A stretch of DNA of 64,000 nucleotides, taken from Oscillospiraceae bacterium (GTDB lineage Bacteria; Bacillota; Clostridia; Oscillospirales; CAG-272). Position numbers and translations under genes: made by a program. Numbering within the stretch: the stretch's first letter is position 1; every line of letters starts with the position of its first letter. Positions 28,567 through 38,963 of this stretch are shown piece after piece. The stretch spans positions 97,253 through 161,252 of the forward strand of contig SVTG01000003.1 of assembly GCA_015063895.1 (NCBI GenBank). Direction: 5' to 3'. The notes under the pieces are model-generated. The model made no database searches, was not told where the DNA came from, and saw nothing but the letters and a program-made list of their open reading frames with translations.

Positions 28567-30828
28567 TTAAAGATGAATATGCCGATACGAGCTACCTGCC
28601 AGCAGTCGTGCCTCACGGGTGTGACAGGTGAAAAGCAGACATTGCCCACCGCTCTTGCAATACCCGTCAAGAAAGCGAAGCACACACGCCGCGCGTGTAT
28701 CGTCAAGCCGTGCGCACACCTCGTCGAGGAGCAGGGGCAGCGGCTCCCTCGTGATCATTTCAAGGAGCCCTAAACGCAATGCAAGATAGGCAACGTCGCG
28801 CGCCCCCGCGCTTGAATGCGAAAGTGGGAAAAGCCCTTCGTCGGTTTCCAAAAAAGCCACGAAATCCCCCGACATGTGTAAGCGCCCGTAAATGCCGCCC
28901 GTCAGCCGCTCCAAAATATCCGAAGCGCGTGCCGCGAGCGACGGGAGCACGCCCTCGCGCAACGTGGCATCGGCTGCCTCGAGCGCCTTTGCCGCCATTG
29001 TCACGGCGGCAAGCCTTTGGTTTGCCGCCTCAATCTTTGCCTCTACACGCATCAGCTCTTCCCGCAGCGCGACGGGCGACGCACCGCCCGCGAGGCACTC
29101 CGCCTCCTCGCGCTCCAGCGCGCGCAGGCGGTTGCGATACGCATTTATTTTTTCCTCGAGCTCACCGAAGGTAGCACCGCCCGCTTGTGCGCCGCCCTGC
29201 GCGGGCAAAGCGGCATAAGCCGCACGCAACGCAGGCAAAGCGGCCAGATCAAGGCCGTTTTCAAGCGCCATTCTGGCACTTTGTGCCCGTTCGTATGCCG
29301 TTTTTGCAGCATCGACCCGTACCCTTGCCTCACGGCAACGCGCCTGTAAGCTTGCCAACAGCGTTCGCGCCTCCTGCGCCTTGGTAAAAGCGATCCCGAT
29401 GGCAGCACAGGCCTTCTGCAACGCCAAAAGCGCCTCATCTTCCCGCGCCTTGGCCTCGCACACGTATTCTTTTGCACGGGCCAAGCGCTCCTGATAGACC
29501 TGCCATTGCGCAAAGTTCTCCTCACACCCCGACAAAAAAGTGCGCAAAAGATTGGCGCTCGGCAAGCCAAGCACCGCTAAAAGCGCTGCCTGTTTTCGTT
29601 TAGCACGCTTGCGTAAAAGCAACAGCAGCAGCGAAAGCAGCAGCAGAACGCCGCTGCCGACACCCAGCACCGCACGCACGGCAGGCAACAGGACTGCGCC
29701 AAGTGCGAAAAGAAGCAGCAGCACCGCGCTGAGCAGTGCAGCGCCACCACAAATCCGTGCCTGCTTTTGCCAAGCCGTCATGCGGCCCTTGACAGCCGCC
29801 GTACCTCCCGCTTCAAGCACCGCGCGCTGTGGGGCGGTAGGCGCGTGTCGCGAAAGCTCGCCTTTAGCCGCTTCCGCCTCCCCGTGGCAAGCCGCGTGCC
29901 GCGCAGCGGCGGCGCTGTACTCACCAAGAGCTGCCGCCGCGCGCTCCATTGCCTGCTCTGTAGGAAAGCGCTCACTTACCGTCTGCTCGGTCGCGTGCCA
30001 CGCAAGCTCTGCCTGCTTTTCCTGCTCACACGCGGCTCCCCACTCGTCATAGCGCTTCAAGGTCAACGACAAATGCGCCGCCTCCTGCCTTTCGCGCAGT
30101 GCCGCCAGCTCACATACCGCGGCATCAAGCTCTTTTTGAAGCGACTGCTTTTCCACCCCGATTCCGTAGGCACGCGCCGCTTTTTCCTGTGCCGCGTCAT
30201 AGGCCTCGGCAAGGGCGTTGCGCTCCGCCTCCAGCATCGGGATCTTACCGCCCGTTCCACGGTGATGCTGCAAGGCGCGCCGCGCCTCGTCAAGTGCTCT
30301 TGCGGCGCGCTCCAGGCGCGCGCCACCGGCACCCAAAAACAAAAATTCACTCACAGCGTCCCCTGTCTGTTCTCCGGAAATACCGTCAAGCTCGGACTGA
30401 CGCACACAGGCGCTGCTATGATAAAGCGCCAAGGGCAGCCCCAAAAAATATTCGCCGGCACTGAGCGTGCCAAGCTCGATCGGCTCACCCGTTTGGCGCA
30501 GGTAGACCTGCACGTGCTCGGTGGGCGTTTCCCTGCCGCCCGTCGTGTGCACCACAAGATCACGGCAGAGCACTACCTCCCGACCCTGCCAGAGAAAAAT
30601 AACGCGTCCCGCGGCGCGGTGTCCCTTGCGTGACAAACGGCGCGCACGCTCCTCGATCTCCTCGGCACCGCGGCGGCCAAAGCCGTAAAACAAAAAGCGC
30701 AGTAACGCAAGCAGCGTGCTCTTTCCGCTCTCATTGGGCCCCTCGATCACGTGCAGCCCCTCGCCAAAGGAAAAACGGCAGTGGGAAAGGCACCCAAACT
30801 CCTCGGCATATAATTCGATCAGCTTCAT
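28567..30828 (-). CDS. SbcC/YhaN-like SMC-type ATPase
   Basis: 'HVIEGPNESGKSTLLALLRFLFYG' Walker A, coiled coil, C-terminal 'HSSAGARDVAYLALRLGLLEMI...LLLDEV'. Confidence 0.82.
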   Translation of the reverse strand: MKLIELYAEEFGCLSHCRFSFGEGLHVIEGPNESGKSTLLALLRFLFYGFGRRGAEEIEERARRLSRKGHRAAGRVIFLWQGREVVLCRDLVVHTTGGRETPTEHVQVYLRQTGEPIELGTLSAGEYFLGLPLALYHSSACVRQSELDGISGEQTGDAVSEFLFLGAGGARLERAARALDEARRALQHHRGTGGKIPMLEAERNALAEAYDAAQEKAARAYGIGVEKQSLQKELDAAVCELAALRERQEAAHLSLTLKRYDEWGAACEQEKQAELAWHATEQTVSERFPTEQAMERAAAALGEYSAAAARHAACHGEAEAAKGELSRHAPTAPQRAVLEAGGTAAVKGRMTAWQKQARICGGAALLSAVLLLLFALGAVLLPAVRAVLGVGSGVLLLLSLLLLLLRKRAKRKQAALLAVLGLPSANLLRTFLSGCEENFAQWQVYQERLARAKEYVCEAKAREDEALLALQKACAAIGIAFTKAQEARTLLASLQARCREARVRVDAAKTAYERAQSARMALENGLDLAALPALRAAYAALPAQGGAQAGGATFGELEEKINAYRNRLRALEREEAECLAGGASPVALREELMRVEAKIEAANQRLAAVTMAAKALEAADATLREGVLPSLAARASDILERLTGGIYGRLHMSGDFVAFLETDEGLFPLSHSSAGARDVAYLALRLGLLEMITREPLPLLLDEVCARLDDTRAACVLRFLDGYCKSGGQCLLFTCHTREARLLAGSSYRHIHL

Positions 30829-31940
30829 AACAGCTCCCTCCCCGAAAGCGCGGCAAAGCCAAGGCGCAGTGCCTCGGCGGCAAGCGCGCGCTCCGCCTCA
30901 CTCTCGCCTTGAAGCCTCGGCAAGAGAGCACGGTAAAAGGCGCCAAACAGCCCCTGATCCTTTTGTAAAAACGCCGTGTCAAGCAGGGGCACGGTCTGAT
31001 CCTTCACCTCAAATAAGGCAAGTCCCTCCCCGAGGCGCAAAAGCGATGCCTTATCGGGGATACACGCGCTCGCCACCTGGCCCACAAGACAAAGGCGCAA
31101 CGCCGTATCGGGAGTGGGTGACAGCGTCGCTATCTCTTGTGCCACACGCGCGCGCACAGCCTCACCGTTTTCAGCACCCCCAACGTCAAGCTCGTGCACA
31201 AGAAAAACGGGCGCATTGCTTTTTAAGGGGGCAACGCTCACGCGACCTGCGTCTATGCTGACCAGTTGCGCCCCTCCGGCACCCGGCTCGTCAAAGCCGC
31301 GTCCCGCTAAAAATCCGCTGTATGCCGCCAGGGTCCTGCCGTAGCGACAAGGGGGCATAGGCTTGTGAATATGCCCCAACGCCGCATAGTCAAAGCCGGC
31401 AGCAGCCAAAGCCCCGGCGCTCAGCGGCGCGTAGGCCGAGGCACCCGTCATATCACTGTGCGCGAGTAAAATATGCGTCATGCCGTCAGGCGCTACCGCC
31501 TCACGGGGCAACGGCGGTGCCGCCATGCTCTCAGCAGTAAAGGCATAACCGTATACCGCAACACCCAACGCAGGAAAGCTGAAATACCCCAGCTGCGCCT
31601 CGTTAAACAAATATACGTTTGGGGGCAGCGGTATACTGTCCCAAAAGCCGCCCTTTGTATAAAAATCGTGGTTGCCGGGGGCGATCACGACGGGTACCCC
31701 CGTTTTTTCCAGCGCGGCAAAAAAGCGCCGCACGGTATCGGGATTCGGCATTACGGTATCAAAGCAATCACCCGCGAGCAGAACAAGCGACACACCCAGC
31801 GCCCTCGCTTCTTCGAGCAGCGCCTCAAACGCCTCGCACTGACAAGCGCGCCGCCGTGCGGCTGCGTGCGGCAAAAATGCCGAAAAGGCACTGTCAAGAT
31901 GCAGATCGCCTGCGTGCAGAATACGAAGCACCTCACTCAC
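30825..31940 (-). CDS. SbcD/YhaO-like DNA repair exonuclease (metallophosphoesterase)
   Basis: 'RILHAGDLHLDSAF', 'LAGDCFD', 'PGNHDFY'; 4-bp overlap with the ATPase. Confidence 0.87.
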   Translation of the reverse strand: MSEVLRILHAGDLHLDSAFSAFLPHAAARRRACQCEAFEALLEEARALGVSLVLLAGDCFDTVMPNPDTVRRFFAALEKTGVPVVIAPGNHDFYTKGGFWDSIPLPPNVYLFNEAQLGYFSFPALGVAVYGYAFTAESMAAPPLPREAVAPDGMTHILLAHSDMTGASAYAPLSAGALAAAGFDYAALGHIHKPMPPCRYGRTLAAYSGFLAGRGFDEPGAGGAQLVSIDAGRVSVAPLKSNAPVFLVHELDVGGAENGEAVRARVAQEIATLSPTPDTALRLCLVGQVASACIPDKASLLRLGEGLALFEVKDQTVPLLDTAFLQKDQGLFGAFYRALLPRLQGESEAERALAAEALRLGFAALSGRELL

Positions 31941-32025
31941 CTCCTTGCGCTCATACTAAAATGTTTATCTATATATAAGCATATCATATTTTATCGTCTT
32001 ATGCAAGCCTAACGTCTTATACCAC

Positions 32026-32054
32026 TTGATTTTATCACGGTTTCGTGCTACAAT
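32026..32054 (+). promoter_or_regulatory. Sigma-A type promoter
   Basis: TTGATT-17 nt-TACAAT. Confidence 0.6.
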
Positions 32055-32086
32055 AAATAAAACCTCTCCCGCCGAAAGGAGTTATT

Positions 32087-32971
32087 ATGGAACAGTTTTT
32101 AAAAATACTGACACTTGCCGCAGGCCCCGTTATCGGTGCCATTATCGGTATCTTTACCAACTATATCGCCGTAAAAATGCTTTTCCGCCCTTACCGCACC
32201 AAATATATCGGTAAGCTGCACGTGCCCTTTACCCCGGGCATTATTCCGCGCCGCCAGCCCGCACTCGCCGCAGCGCTCGGGCGCATGGTCAGCGAAAAGC
32301 TGGTGCGCTCAGAGGACATTCAGCGCGTGCTGCTTTCCGACGAGCTCACACACACCGTCGTGAGTGCCATTCTATCCCTGCCCCCCGCACGCGAATCGGG
32401 CAAAATGCTCATCGGTGACAATTACGAGGTGCAGCGCGCCAAGCTCCTGGATCTCCTGACCGACAAGATCGCCGCCGGCATCACGTCGCTGGATCTTACC
32501 GACCTCTTAAAGCAGGAGGGCGGCAATATCGTGGCGGGGATCGCTGCGCGCAACCCCCTGATCGGTATGTTTTTAAACGAGGGCACCATCGCCTCGCTCG
32601 CGCCGTCCCTAGCCGAGCATATCACAAAATTCGTAGAGGGTGACGGCAAGCTGAAGCTCCGCGCCCTGCTGGAGAGTGAGGCTGCCAAATTAGAGGAGAA
32701 GCCTCTGGGTGAGCTCTTCGGCCGCCGCGAGGACCTTGAGCCGATGCTGGCTAACGTATATCGCCGTCTTGTGAGCGACCACGCCGACACGCTGGCATCA
32801 CGCTTCCATATTGCCGAGATCGTTGAAAAGCGCGTATCGGCCATGCCCCCCGAGGATCTGGAGCATCTGATCCTTTCGGTGATGAAAAAGGAGTTAAACG
32901 ACGTCATTCGCCTTGGTGCCGTCATCGGCTTTATACTGGGCATTATCACCACACTTATCAATACGCTTTAA
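32087..32971 (+). CDS. DUF445-family membrane protein
   Basis: 'GAIIGIFTNYIAVKMLFRPYRTKYIG', 'FTPGIIPRRQPALAAALG', C-terminal 'GAVIGFILGIITTLI'. Confidence 0.88.
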   Translation: MEQFLKILTLAAGPVIGAIIGIFTNYIAVKMLFRPYRTKYIGKLHVPFTPGIIPRRQPALAAALGRMVSEKLVRSEDIQRVLLSDELTHTVVSAILSLPPARESGKMLIGDNYEVQRAKLLDLLTDKIAAGITSLDLTDLLKQEGGNIVAGIAARNPLIGMFLNEGTIASLAPSLAEHITKFVEGDGKLKLRALLESEAAKLEEKPLGELFGRREDLEPMLANVYRRLVSDHADTLASRFHIAEIVEKRVSAMPPEDLEHLILSVMKKELNDVIRLGAVIGFILGIITTLINTL

Positions 32972-32987
32972 TATACGGGAGGCTTTT

Positions 32988-35900
32988 ATGAAATATTTTT
33001 GGCGCGCGGCGCTGCTGATCCTCTTACCGCTTTTTCTGTTGCCGTGTCTGTTTGCCTGCACCGACGGCAGCGGCGGCGACGGCGGCTTTGACGGCTCAAC
33101 GTTATACTACCGCGAGCATTACGAGGATAAAGAAGCCGATCTCACCGTAAAATTAAAGGACGACCGTCTGCAATGGAAAAAGGCACCCACACGCGAGAGC
33201 TACGTGCTGATCGGTCTTTACAACGACAAGGGCGAGCGCGTGTTTGACGCCAACGGCGATCTTGTCGGCACGCTGGAGGCAGGCGATGCGCTGACCTGCT
33301 ATTGGGTGCCGAAAAAATGCACCGTTTATTACTACACCGTCAACGTAAACGGTGACGTATTGGCCACCAAAACCGAGCAGCTGGATTACGGCGCTGCCAT
33401 AGAAAATCTGCCCCTGCCGACCGAGCCCGAGGGCTATCACAACTTCAAGGGCTGGTGCCGCACCAAGGGCATTTATTGGGGCGACAATATCGTATCCGAC
33501 GGAACCGTGCCGGGCGAAGGCTACAAGACCCTGACCGCCGACAGCTATCCCTTTGCCGTCACGCGTGGGCAGGAGGCCGCCTCTTACGAGCGCGGTGAGG
33601 TCTATCTTTACGCCATGCTCGGCTTAAAGCGCTATACCGTGACGCTTGACTATAACGACGGCAGCGGCCGCACGGCAGAAAAGGAGATCGAGCACGGCGA
33701 AACCGTCGCTGACCTCACGCTTCCCACCGAGGAAACCGCCACACACGAGCTGCTGTACTGGAGCACGTCGCCCGATACGTACGTCGCACCCGAGGCCTTT
33801 ACGGGGGACCTCACGCTTTATGCTACGTGGGTGGCCTACCGCGACGTGACGCTCTATCTTGCCAAGGGCAAGCAGGGCGCGTTACCCGTGGTCACGCTCA
33901 CCGAAACCAAACGCGTTTACGAGAGCGAAACGCTGCACCTGACTCACGAGGCGCAAACGGGCTACACCCTGTCTTCCTGGCACAGCGATCTCTCGCTATC
34001 CGACACCTCGCGCGTGCCGAGCGGGCACGTGGCCTTTGCCAATCTGCAAAGCGCGTATTATCAGCACCTGGTCGCAACGGTTTACACCGTGACCTTCGGG
34101 ACCGCTGCGGGCGAGAGCGCTTGCGCACCCCTGACCTACACGATCGAGGACAGCCTCACGCTCCCCGTTTCTCAAAAAACGCATTACAGCCTGCTTGGCT
34201 GGCGGCAAAACGGTGAGGACACCTACACCACTATTCTGCCCGTGGGCACCACGGGCAACCTCACGCTCCTGCCCGTATGGCAGGGCGTGCTCTGCACCAT
34301 GACCTACACGCCCCCCTCGGGGATCCCGCAGGTCTTCCACGTGCGCTACGGCGAATATTATACGCTCACTACGCTCACCCCCGATACCGACAATCTGCGC
34401 TTTGACGGCTGGTTTGACACACAGGGCAGACGTCTGACGGGCCGCGACGCCGCTTCGCTTGGCGTTTATAACTTTGATGAGGAGGCCGTCACGATCACGG
34501 CAGGGTTTGTACCGATCTACCTCGTTTCGGTCACAGGCGGCACGCCGCAAACAGGCACCGTCACCTATCCCACCGCGCGCCTTGAGCAAAACGAGCCCTT
34601 TACCCTCACCGCGACCCCACAGTACGGCTATCGCTTTGTCGGCTTCTTTGACGAAGACGGCACGCTGGTATCGGCTGCCGCTACCTATACCGCCAATATG
34701 CCCGCAAGGGACCTGTGCCTGAGTGCCGTATTTGAGCCCGTTTCGGTAACCGTTACCCTGCAATCGGGCGAGGGCTATACCGACCGTCTTGACGGCGCAC
34801 CTACGCATACCCTGACCTTTGGCGCGTCCTTTACACTGCCCATTGCCTATAAGCAGGGCTACGTCTTTGGCGGCTGGGCCTATAACGGCAAAACGCTGAC
34901 GACCAACCGCGGCGAGGGCCTCGCGCCCTGGAGCTATGCCGAAGGCATGACGCTTACGCCCGTGTTCGTGGCGCTTGACCCACCCTCCACACTCATACTC
35001 ACGCTAAACGATCTGCTCGCCATGCGCGACAACCCCACGGGCAACTACTTGCTCGGCGCTGACCTTGACGTATCGGGCATCAGCTGGCAGCCCTTTGCCT
35101 TTGGCGGCACGCTTGACGGCGACGGGCACACCCTTTCGGGCTTTGACTTAGGTGCCACAGAGGGCGATCTCGGCGTCTTCACAGCCGTTACGGGTACGGT
35201 CCAGAATATCACCTTTGACGTAAAAATCACGCACTATCTCACACACCCCATCGCCCCCGTATCGGTCGGCGGCATCGCCGCCGTTTTATCGGGCACACTC
35301 TCACACGTGACCGTCACGGGCGAGGTCACAGCCGATCTTTCCTATGTCGGCGGTCTTGTCGGCAGTATGACGGGGGGCGTGATCGAATACGCCGAAAACC
35401 GCGCCAAGCTAACGTCCTTTTCCTACGAGGCCACGGCCGCCACGGGCGGTCTTGTCGGATATGCGGCCAAGGGCGCCAAGATCACCCAAAGCGCCAATCA
35501 CGGTGCAGTCGTCGGTGGCATACGGGTGGGCGGCATCGTCGGCTACAGCGAGAGCGACGACCTCAATCGCCTCACCAACCATGCGTCAGTGAGATCGAGC
35601 GAGAGGGGTGGCGGCATCGTCGGACACCTGAATATCAACCACTATGCCCCCGCAAACCTCTATCAGCTGACCAACAACGGCCCCGTTTCCTCCAGGCAAT
35701 ACGCAGGCGGCATCATCGGCCAGTGCACTGTGTACGTGAGCGATCAGGTCGTGACCGCCATGCTCTCCTATCTTTCCAACAACGGTGAGGTCATCGGTGA
35801 GCAGTACGTGGGCGGATGCATCGGATATCTGCACGCCAACGCCGCAAAGGAATACCACACCACCTACGGCATTACCGCACAAATGAGCAATTTTGCCAAT

Positions 35901-36782
35901 ACTGCCAACGTCACAGGCGAAACCTACGTGGGGGGTCTTATCGGCTACGCCTATACCCTCAACACAGGCTCACGCCTCATTCGCAGCACCTCGTCGGGCA
36001 CCGTCACGGCAGAAGCGATCGTCGGCGGTCTCGCGGGTCACCTTGAAAATATTGCTCTTGTTTCCTCTTCTAACAAAAACGCCGTCCTGAACGCCACGGG
36101 CTTTATCCTGACCGACGGCTTCAAGCGCGCCTTTGTCGGCGGATACGTCGGACGGGGCTACAGCGTTTCGGACTGCCACAACGAAACCGATATCACCTAT
36201 ACGGGTGCCGGCAGCTTCGTTGGCGGCATTGCGGGCTGCCTGGCTTCTGGTGCTGACAGCTGCACCAACGACGGCGAGATCACCGCCACGTCCTCGGTCT
36301 TTGTCGGCGGCATCGTCGGCGGCGTATTAGGGGAATGGGGTGCTTCCTTTACCGACCTCACCAACCACGGTGCCATCACGGGCAACGAGAGCGTCGGTGG
36401 CATACTCGGCGGCATCGAATCGGGGGCTGACCGCACAGGCGACCACGTTTATCAATTCATATTTGACGATATCTTAAACGACGCCGACGTGTCGGGTGCC
36501 AACTTCACGGGCGGCCTGATGGGTAAAATGGTGATCGATTTCAAGCGAAACGGTCCCTGGAATCCGCAGGTGATCGTCACGATGACCGATATCCGCGTGT
36601 CGGGCGACGTCACCGTTACGGGCACCACGGCCGTGGGGTATCTCATTGGCTATGCCGAGGCAAAATGCCAAGGCACGTGCAACGCCGCGCTCGTTACCTA
36701 TCAGGCAACGGGACGCTTCAACGGGCTTGTGCCCACCGCACAGGAGCTGGTCGGCTATACCGACGGCTTCACCGTTCCATAA
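32988..36782 (+). CDS. Large surface lipoprotein with InlB/Listeria-Bacteroides-type beta repeats and a C-terminal GLUG-repeat array
   Basis: Lipobox 'LFAC' after hydrophobic signal; repeated 'YTVTLDYNDGSG..FxGWxxxxG' modules and many 'VGGLVG/VGGIVG' repeats. Confidence 0.85.
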   Translation: MKYFWRAALLILLPLFLLPCLFACTDGSGGDGGFDGSTLYYREHYEDKEADLTVKLKDDRLQWKKAPTRESYVLIGLYNDKGERVFDANGDLVGTLEAGDALTCYWVPKKCTVYYYTVNVNGDVLATKTEQLDYGAAIENLPLPTEPEGYHNFKGWCRTKGIYWGDNIVSDGTVPGEGYKTLTADSYPFAVTRGQEAASYERGEVYLYAMLGLKRYTVTLDYNDGSGRTAEKEIEHGETVADLTLPTEETATHELLYWSTSPDTYVAPEAFTGDLTLYATWVAYRDVTLYLAKGKQGALPVVTLTETKRVYESETLHLTHEAQTGYTLSSWHSDLSLSDTSRVPSGHVAFANLQSAYYQHLVATVYTVTFGTAAGESACAPLTYTIEDSLTLPVSQKTHYSLLGWRQNGEDTYTTILPVGTTGNLTLLPVWQGVLCTMTYTPPSGIPQVFHVRYGEYYTLTTLTPDTDNLRFDGWFDTQGRRLTGRDAASLGVYNFDEEAVTITAGFVPIYLVSVTGGTPQTGTVTYPTARLEQNEPFTLTATPQYGYRFVGFFDEDGTLVSAAATYTANMPARDLCLSAVFEPVSVTVTLQSGEGYTDRLDGAPTHTLTFGASFTLPIAYKQGYVFGGWAYNGKTLTTNRGEGLAPWSYAEGMTLTPVFVALDPPSTLILTLNDLLAMRDNPTGNYLLGADLDVSGISWQPFAFGGTLDGDGHTLSGFDLGATEGDLGVFTAVTGTVQNITFDVKITHYLTHPIAPVSVGGIAAVLSGTLSHVTVTGEVTADLSYVGGLVGSMTGGVIEYAENRAKLTSFSYEATAATGGLVGYAAKGAKITQSANHGAVVGGIRVGGIVGYSESDDLNRLTNHASVRSSERGGGIVGHLNINHYAPANLYQLTNNGPVSSRQYAGGIIGQCTVYVSDQVVTAMLSYLSNNGEVIGEQYVGGCIGYLHANAAKEYHTTYGITAQMSNFANTANVTGETYVGGLIGYAYTLNTGSRLIRSTSSGTVTAEAIVGGLAGHLENIALVSSSNKNAVLNATGFILTDGFKRAFVGGYVGRGYSVSDCHNETDITYTGAGSFVGGIAGCLASGADSCTNDGEITATSSVFVGGIVGGVLGEWGASFTDLTNHGAITGNESVGGILGGIESGADRTGDHVYQFIFDDILNDADVSGANFTGGLMGKMVIDFKRNGPWNPQVIVTMTDIRVSGDVTVTGTTAVGYLIGYAEAKCQGTCNAALVTYQATGRFNGLVPTAQELVGYTDGFTVP

Positions 36783-36791
36783 TCAATCAAA

Positions 36792-36830
36792 AGCGCACAG
36801 CCTGCCGCGGCAGGCTGTGCGCTGCTTTTA
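36792..36830. terminator. Bidirectional terminator
   Basis: AGCGCACAGCCTGCC GC GGCAGGCTGTGCGCT followed by GCTTTTATTTT. Confidence 0.85.
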
Positions 36831-37331
36831 TTTTCCCGTGACGTATACGCACGAGCTGGAGATGCCGAGCGCGGTTGAAAGCAGCTCGGTCAGGCGCTGC
36901 TGCACCTCGGGACGGTTGCCACCCCGACACACCACACCGACGCCCCGCACGGCGGGGGGTGATACGCGCCGAAAAACAGCCTGCTCGCTGCTCCCTGCCC
37001 CCACGGTGGCAGGGCCATCTGACCCCTCACCCACGTAGCACACGCTATATCCCCCCTCAAAGCTCACCATCACGTCGGTATCTCCCACGCCCGACACAGC
37101 CTCGCAAAGCTCGCGGATCTCCTTTTCGAGCTGCGCCTCGTATGCGGCAAGCTCCGCCACGCGCGCCTGTACCGTATCGACCGTCTGAGCCTCATCCGTA
37201 TCGGTGTGAAAGCCACCGAACAGCAACAGCAGCACGCCAAGTAACGCGCCCCCTACCAAAAGCCACAAGCGCCCCTTTTCCCTCACAAAGGTGAGAAATC
37301 CCCTGCTCTTTCCCCCAAGCTCTCTCATCAT
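36828..37331 (-). CDS. spoIIIAG: Stage III sporulation protein AG
   Basis: N-terminal TM then 'LCEAVSGVGDTDVMVSFEGG', 'PAVRGVGVVCRGGNRPEVQQRLTELLSTALGISSSCVYVTGK'; operon context. Confidence 0.9.
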   Translation of the reverse strand: MMRELGGKSRGFLTFVREKGRLWLLVGGALLGVLLLLFGGFHTDTDEAQTVDTVQARVAELAAYEAQLEKEIRELCEAVSGVGDTDVMVSFEGGYSVCYVGEGSDGPATVGAGSSEQAVFRRVSPPAVRGVGVVCRGGNRPEVQQRLTELLSTALGISSSCVYVTGK

Positions 37332-37837
37332 CTTACCTCCGTTTTACAGCCGAGCCGCGCCGTCAGCGCTTCGCCAAGCTCGTGTGGATCGTGCAACAGC
37401 GCGCTGCCCGACAAATAGATCCTGATCTGTGACAGCGCCCCGTTTTCATCAAAATAAAGCCTCACGTCCGCCTGCCCCTCTTTGATACCGTATTCACTTT
37501 CAAGAAGTGCGAGCAGCCCTGCCTTGAAATCCGCCTCGCCTTGGGCTGTGACGGTTTTTTCAAATATTTCCTCATAGGTAGCGCTGTCTGCCGCCTCGGT
37601 ATCGAATATCGCACCGAGATCAAAGGCGGCATCGCTGTGCAAAAAGCCCACAAACGGGCGCAACGTGATCAATACTACCGCAAGCGAAACCAGCAGCCGC
37701 AGCGCCCTTTGCATGCCCTCACCCTGCCCCTTCGGGAGTAAATGCTCACAAAGTGCGGCGCAAATGCCCACCAGTGCCAAGGATAATACCGTTTGATTCA
37801 TAACCGCCACCTCATATCGCCGTTGCGGTGTGGGCAA
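37328..37837 (-). CDS. spoIIIAF: Stage III sporulation protein AF
   Basis: Two N-terminal TM segments and operon position. Confidence 0.85.
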   Translation of the reverse strand: MPTPQRRYEVAVMNQTVLSLALVGICAALCEHLLPKGQGEGMQRALRLLVSLAVVLITLRPFVGFLHSDAAFDLGAIFDTEAADSATYEEIFEKTVTAQGEADFKAGLLALLESEYGIKEGQADVRLYFDENGALSQIRIYLSGSALLHDPHELGEALTARLGCKTEVR

Positions 37838-38963
37838 GAAGGGACAGCGAAAAAAAGGTCATCGCAAACAAACAAGCGATCACCGCCATAAAGTACCCCC
37901 ATATAGCGGCTATTTCCGTCAGCAAGCGCTCCTCGCGCGCAAGGCCGAGCAGCCCTGCCACAGCCCCACCCAGCATAAAAGAAAGCCTGGTGAGCAGCAC
38001 CGATAAAAAAGTAGGCAAAAAGAGAAAAAAGACCAGCAGCACGCCGCCCGTGCCAACCACACCGCGCAGATACGACACGCTGCCTGCCACGGTCTTCAGG
38101 CTCTCGGACACCGACCCACCGACCACGGGTAAAAAGCTGCCCGCAGCAAAGCGAACCGTGCGCAATGCCAGTGTGTCAGCCCCTACCGCCAATGTGTGCT
38201 GTGTGCCGAGCGCAAAGCCAAGCAGCATCATAAAAAAGGAAAGCCCCCACGTGAAGGTGCGCCGCAGCAACGCGGCGATGCCGCGCAGGGTGGCTGTCCC
38301 CGTCGCAGCATCAGCCACCGCCAGCACCAAAAGCCCCTTGGCAACGGGCACCACCACACCGCTGCACGCCGTTTCAAGCAGCACCAGAAAGCCACTCATC
38401 ACGCCCTCGGTCGCCACCGCCGCACCCACGTTGCCACCCATGGCATAAAGTGCCCCCATTAAGGGGATCAGCGACAGACAAAGGGCCCTGACGGTATCGA
38501 AAAATCGCTCTATTTTTAAAAAATGATCTCCCTGCCCCGCTGTCAGCAGCAGCACGACCGACAGCGCAAACACCAGCGAAACGGCAGCACCTGTGCCGCC
38601 CTTGCCCTCACCGACTGCCGCACGAAAGGTAGCGCACAGCAAAAGGGCGCCCACGATCCTGGCAAGGAATGCGAGGCTTTGCGTGAGCGTGATGCCCGTC
38701 ACCTCACCCACGACGCGAAGGATGCTTTTCAGTGTGCTTGCCTCACCCACGCTCGCGCCCACGCCCTCGATATCACTTTCAAAAAAGCCCTCGGGCAAAA
38801 GTGCGGCGATCTCGGGCGGCACTGTGCTCACAAGATCTGCCCATGCCCCATACACTTCACTCTCGCTTGTGACCGTTTGCGCCGCGCAGATCGGCAGGGA
38901 CACCGCCGAAAGCCCCATTAAAATCAACAGGAAAAGCATAGCCATTTTGATACACCGTTTCAT
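37812..38963 (-). CDS. spoIIIAE: Stage III sporulation protein AE
   Basis: Multi-TM protein of about 380 aa with signal peptide; operon position. Confidence 0.9.
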   Translation of the reverse strand: MKRCIKMAMLFLLILMGLSAVSLPICAAQTVTSESEVYGAWADLVSTVPPEIAALLPEGFFESDIEGVGASVGEASTLKSILRVVGEVTGITLTQSLAFLARIVGALLLCATFRAAVGEGKGGTGAAVSLVFALSVVLLLTAGQGDHFLKIERFFDTVRALCLSLIPLMGALYAMGGNVGAAVATEGVMSGFLVLLETACSGVVVPVAKGLLVLAVADAATGTATLRGIAALLRRTFTWGLSFFMMLLGFALGTQHTLAVGADTLALRTVRFAAGSFLPVVGGSVSESLKTVAGSVSYLRGVVGTGGVLLVFFLFLPTFLSVLLTRLSFMLGGAVAGLLGLAREERLLTEIAAIWGYFMAVIACLFAMTFFSLSLLAHTATAI

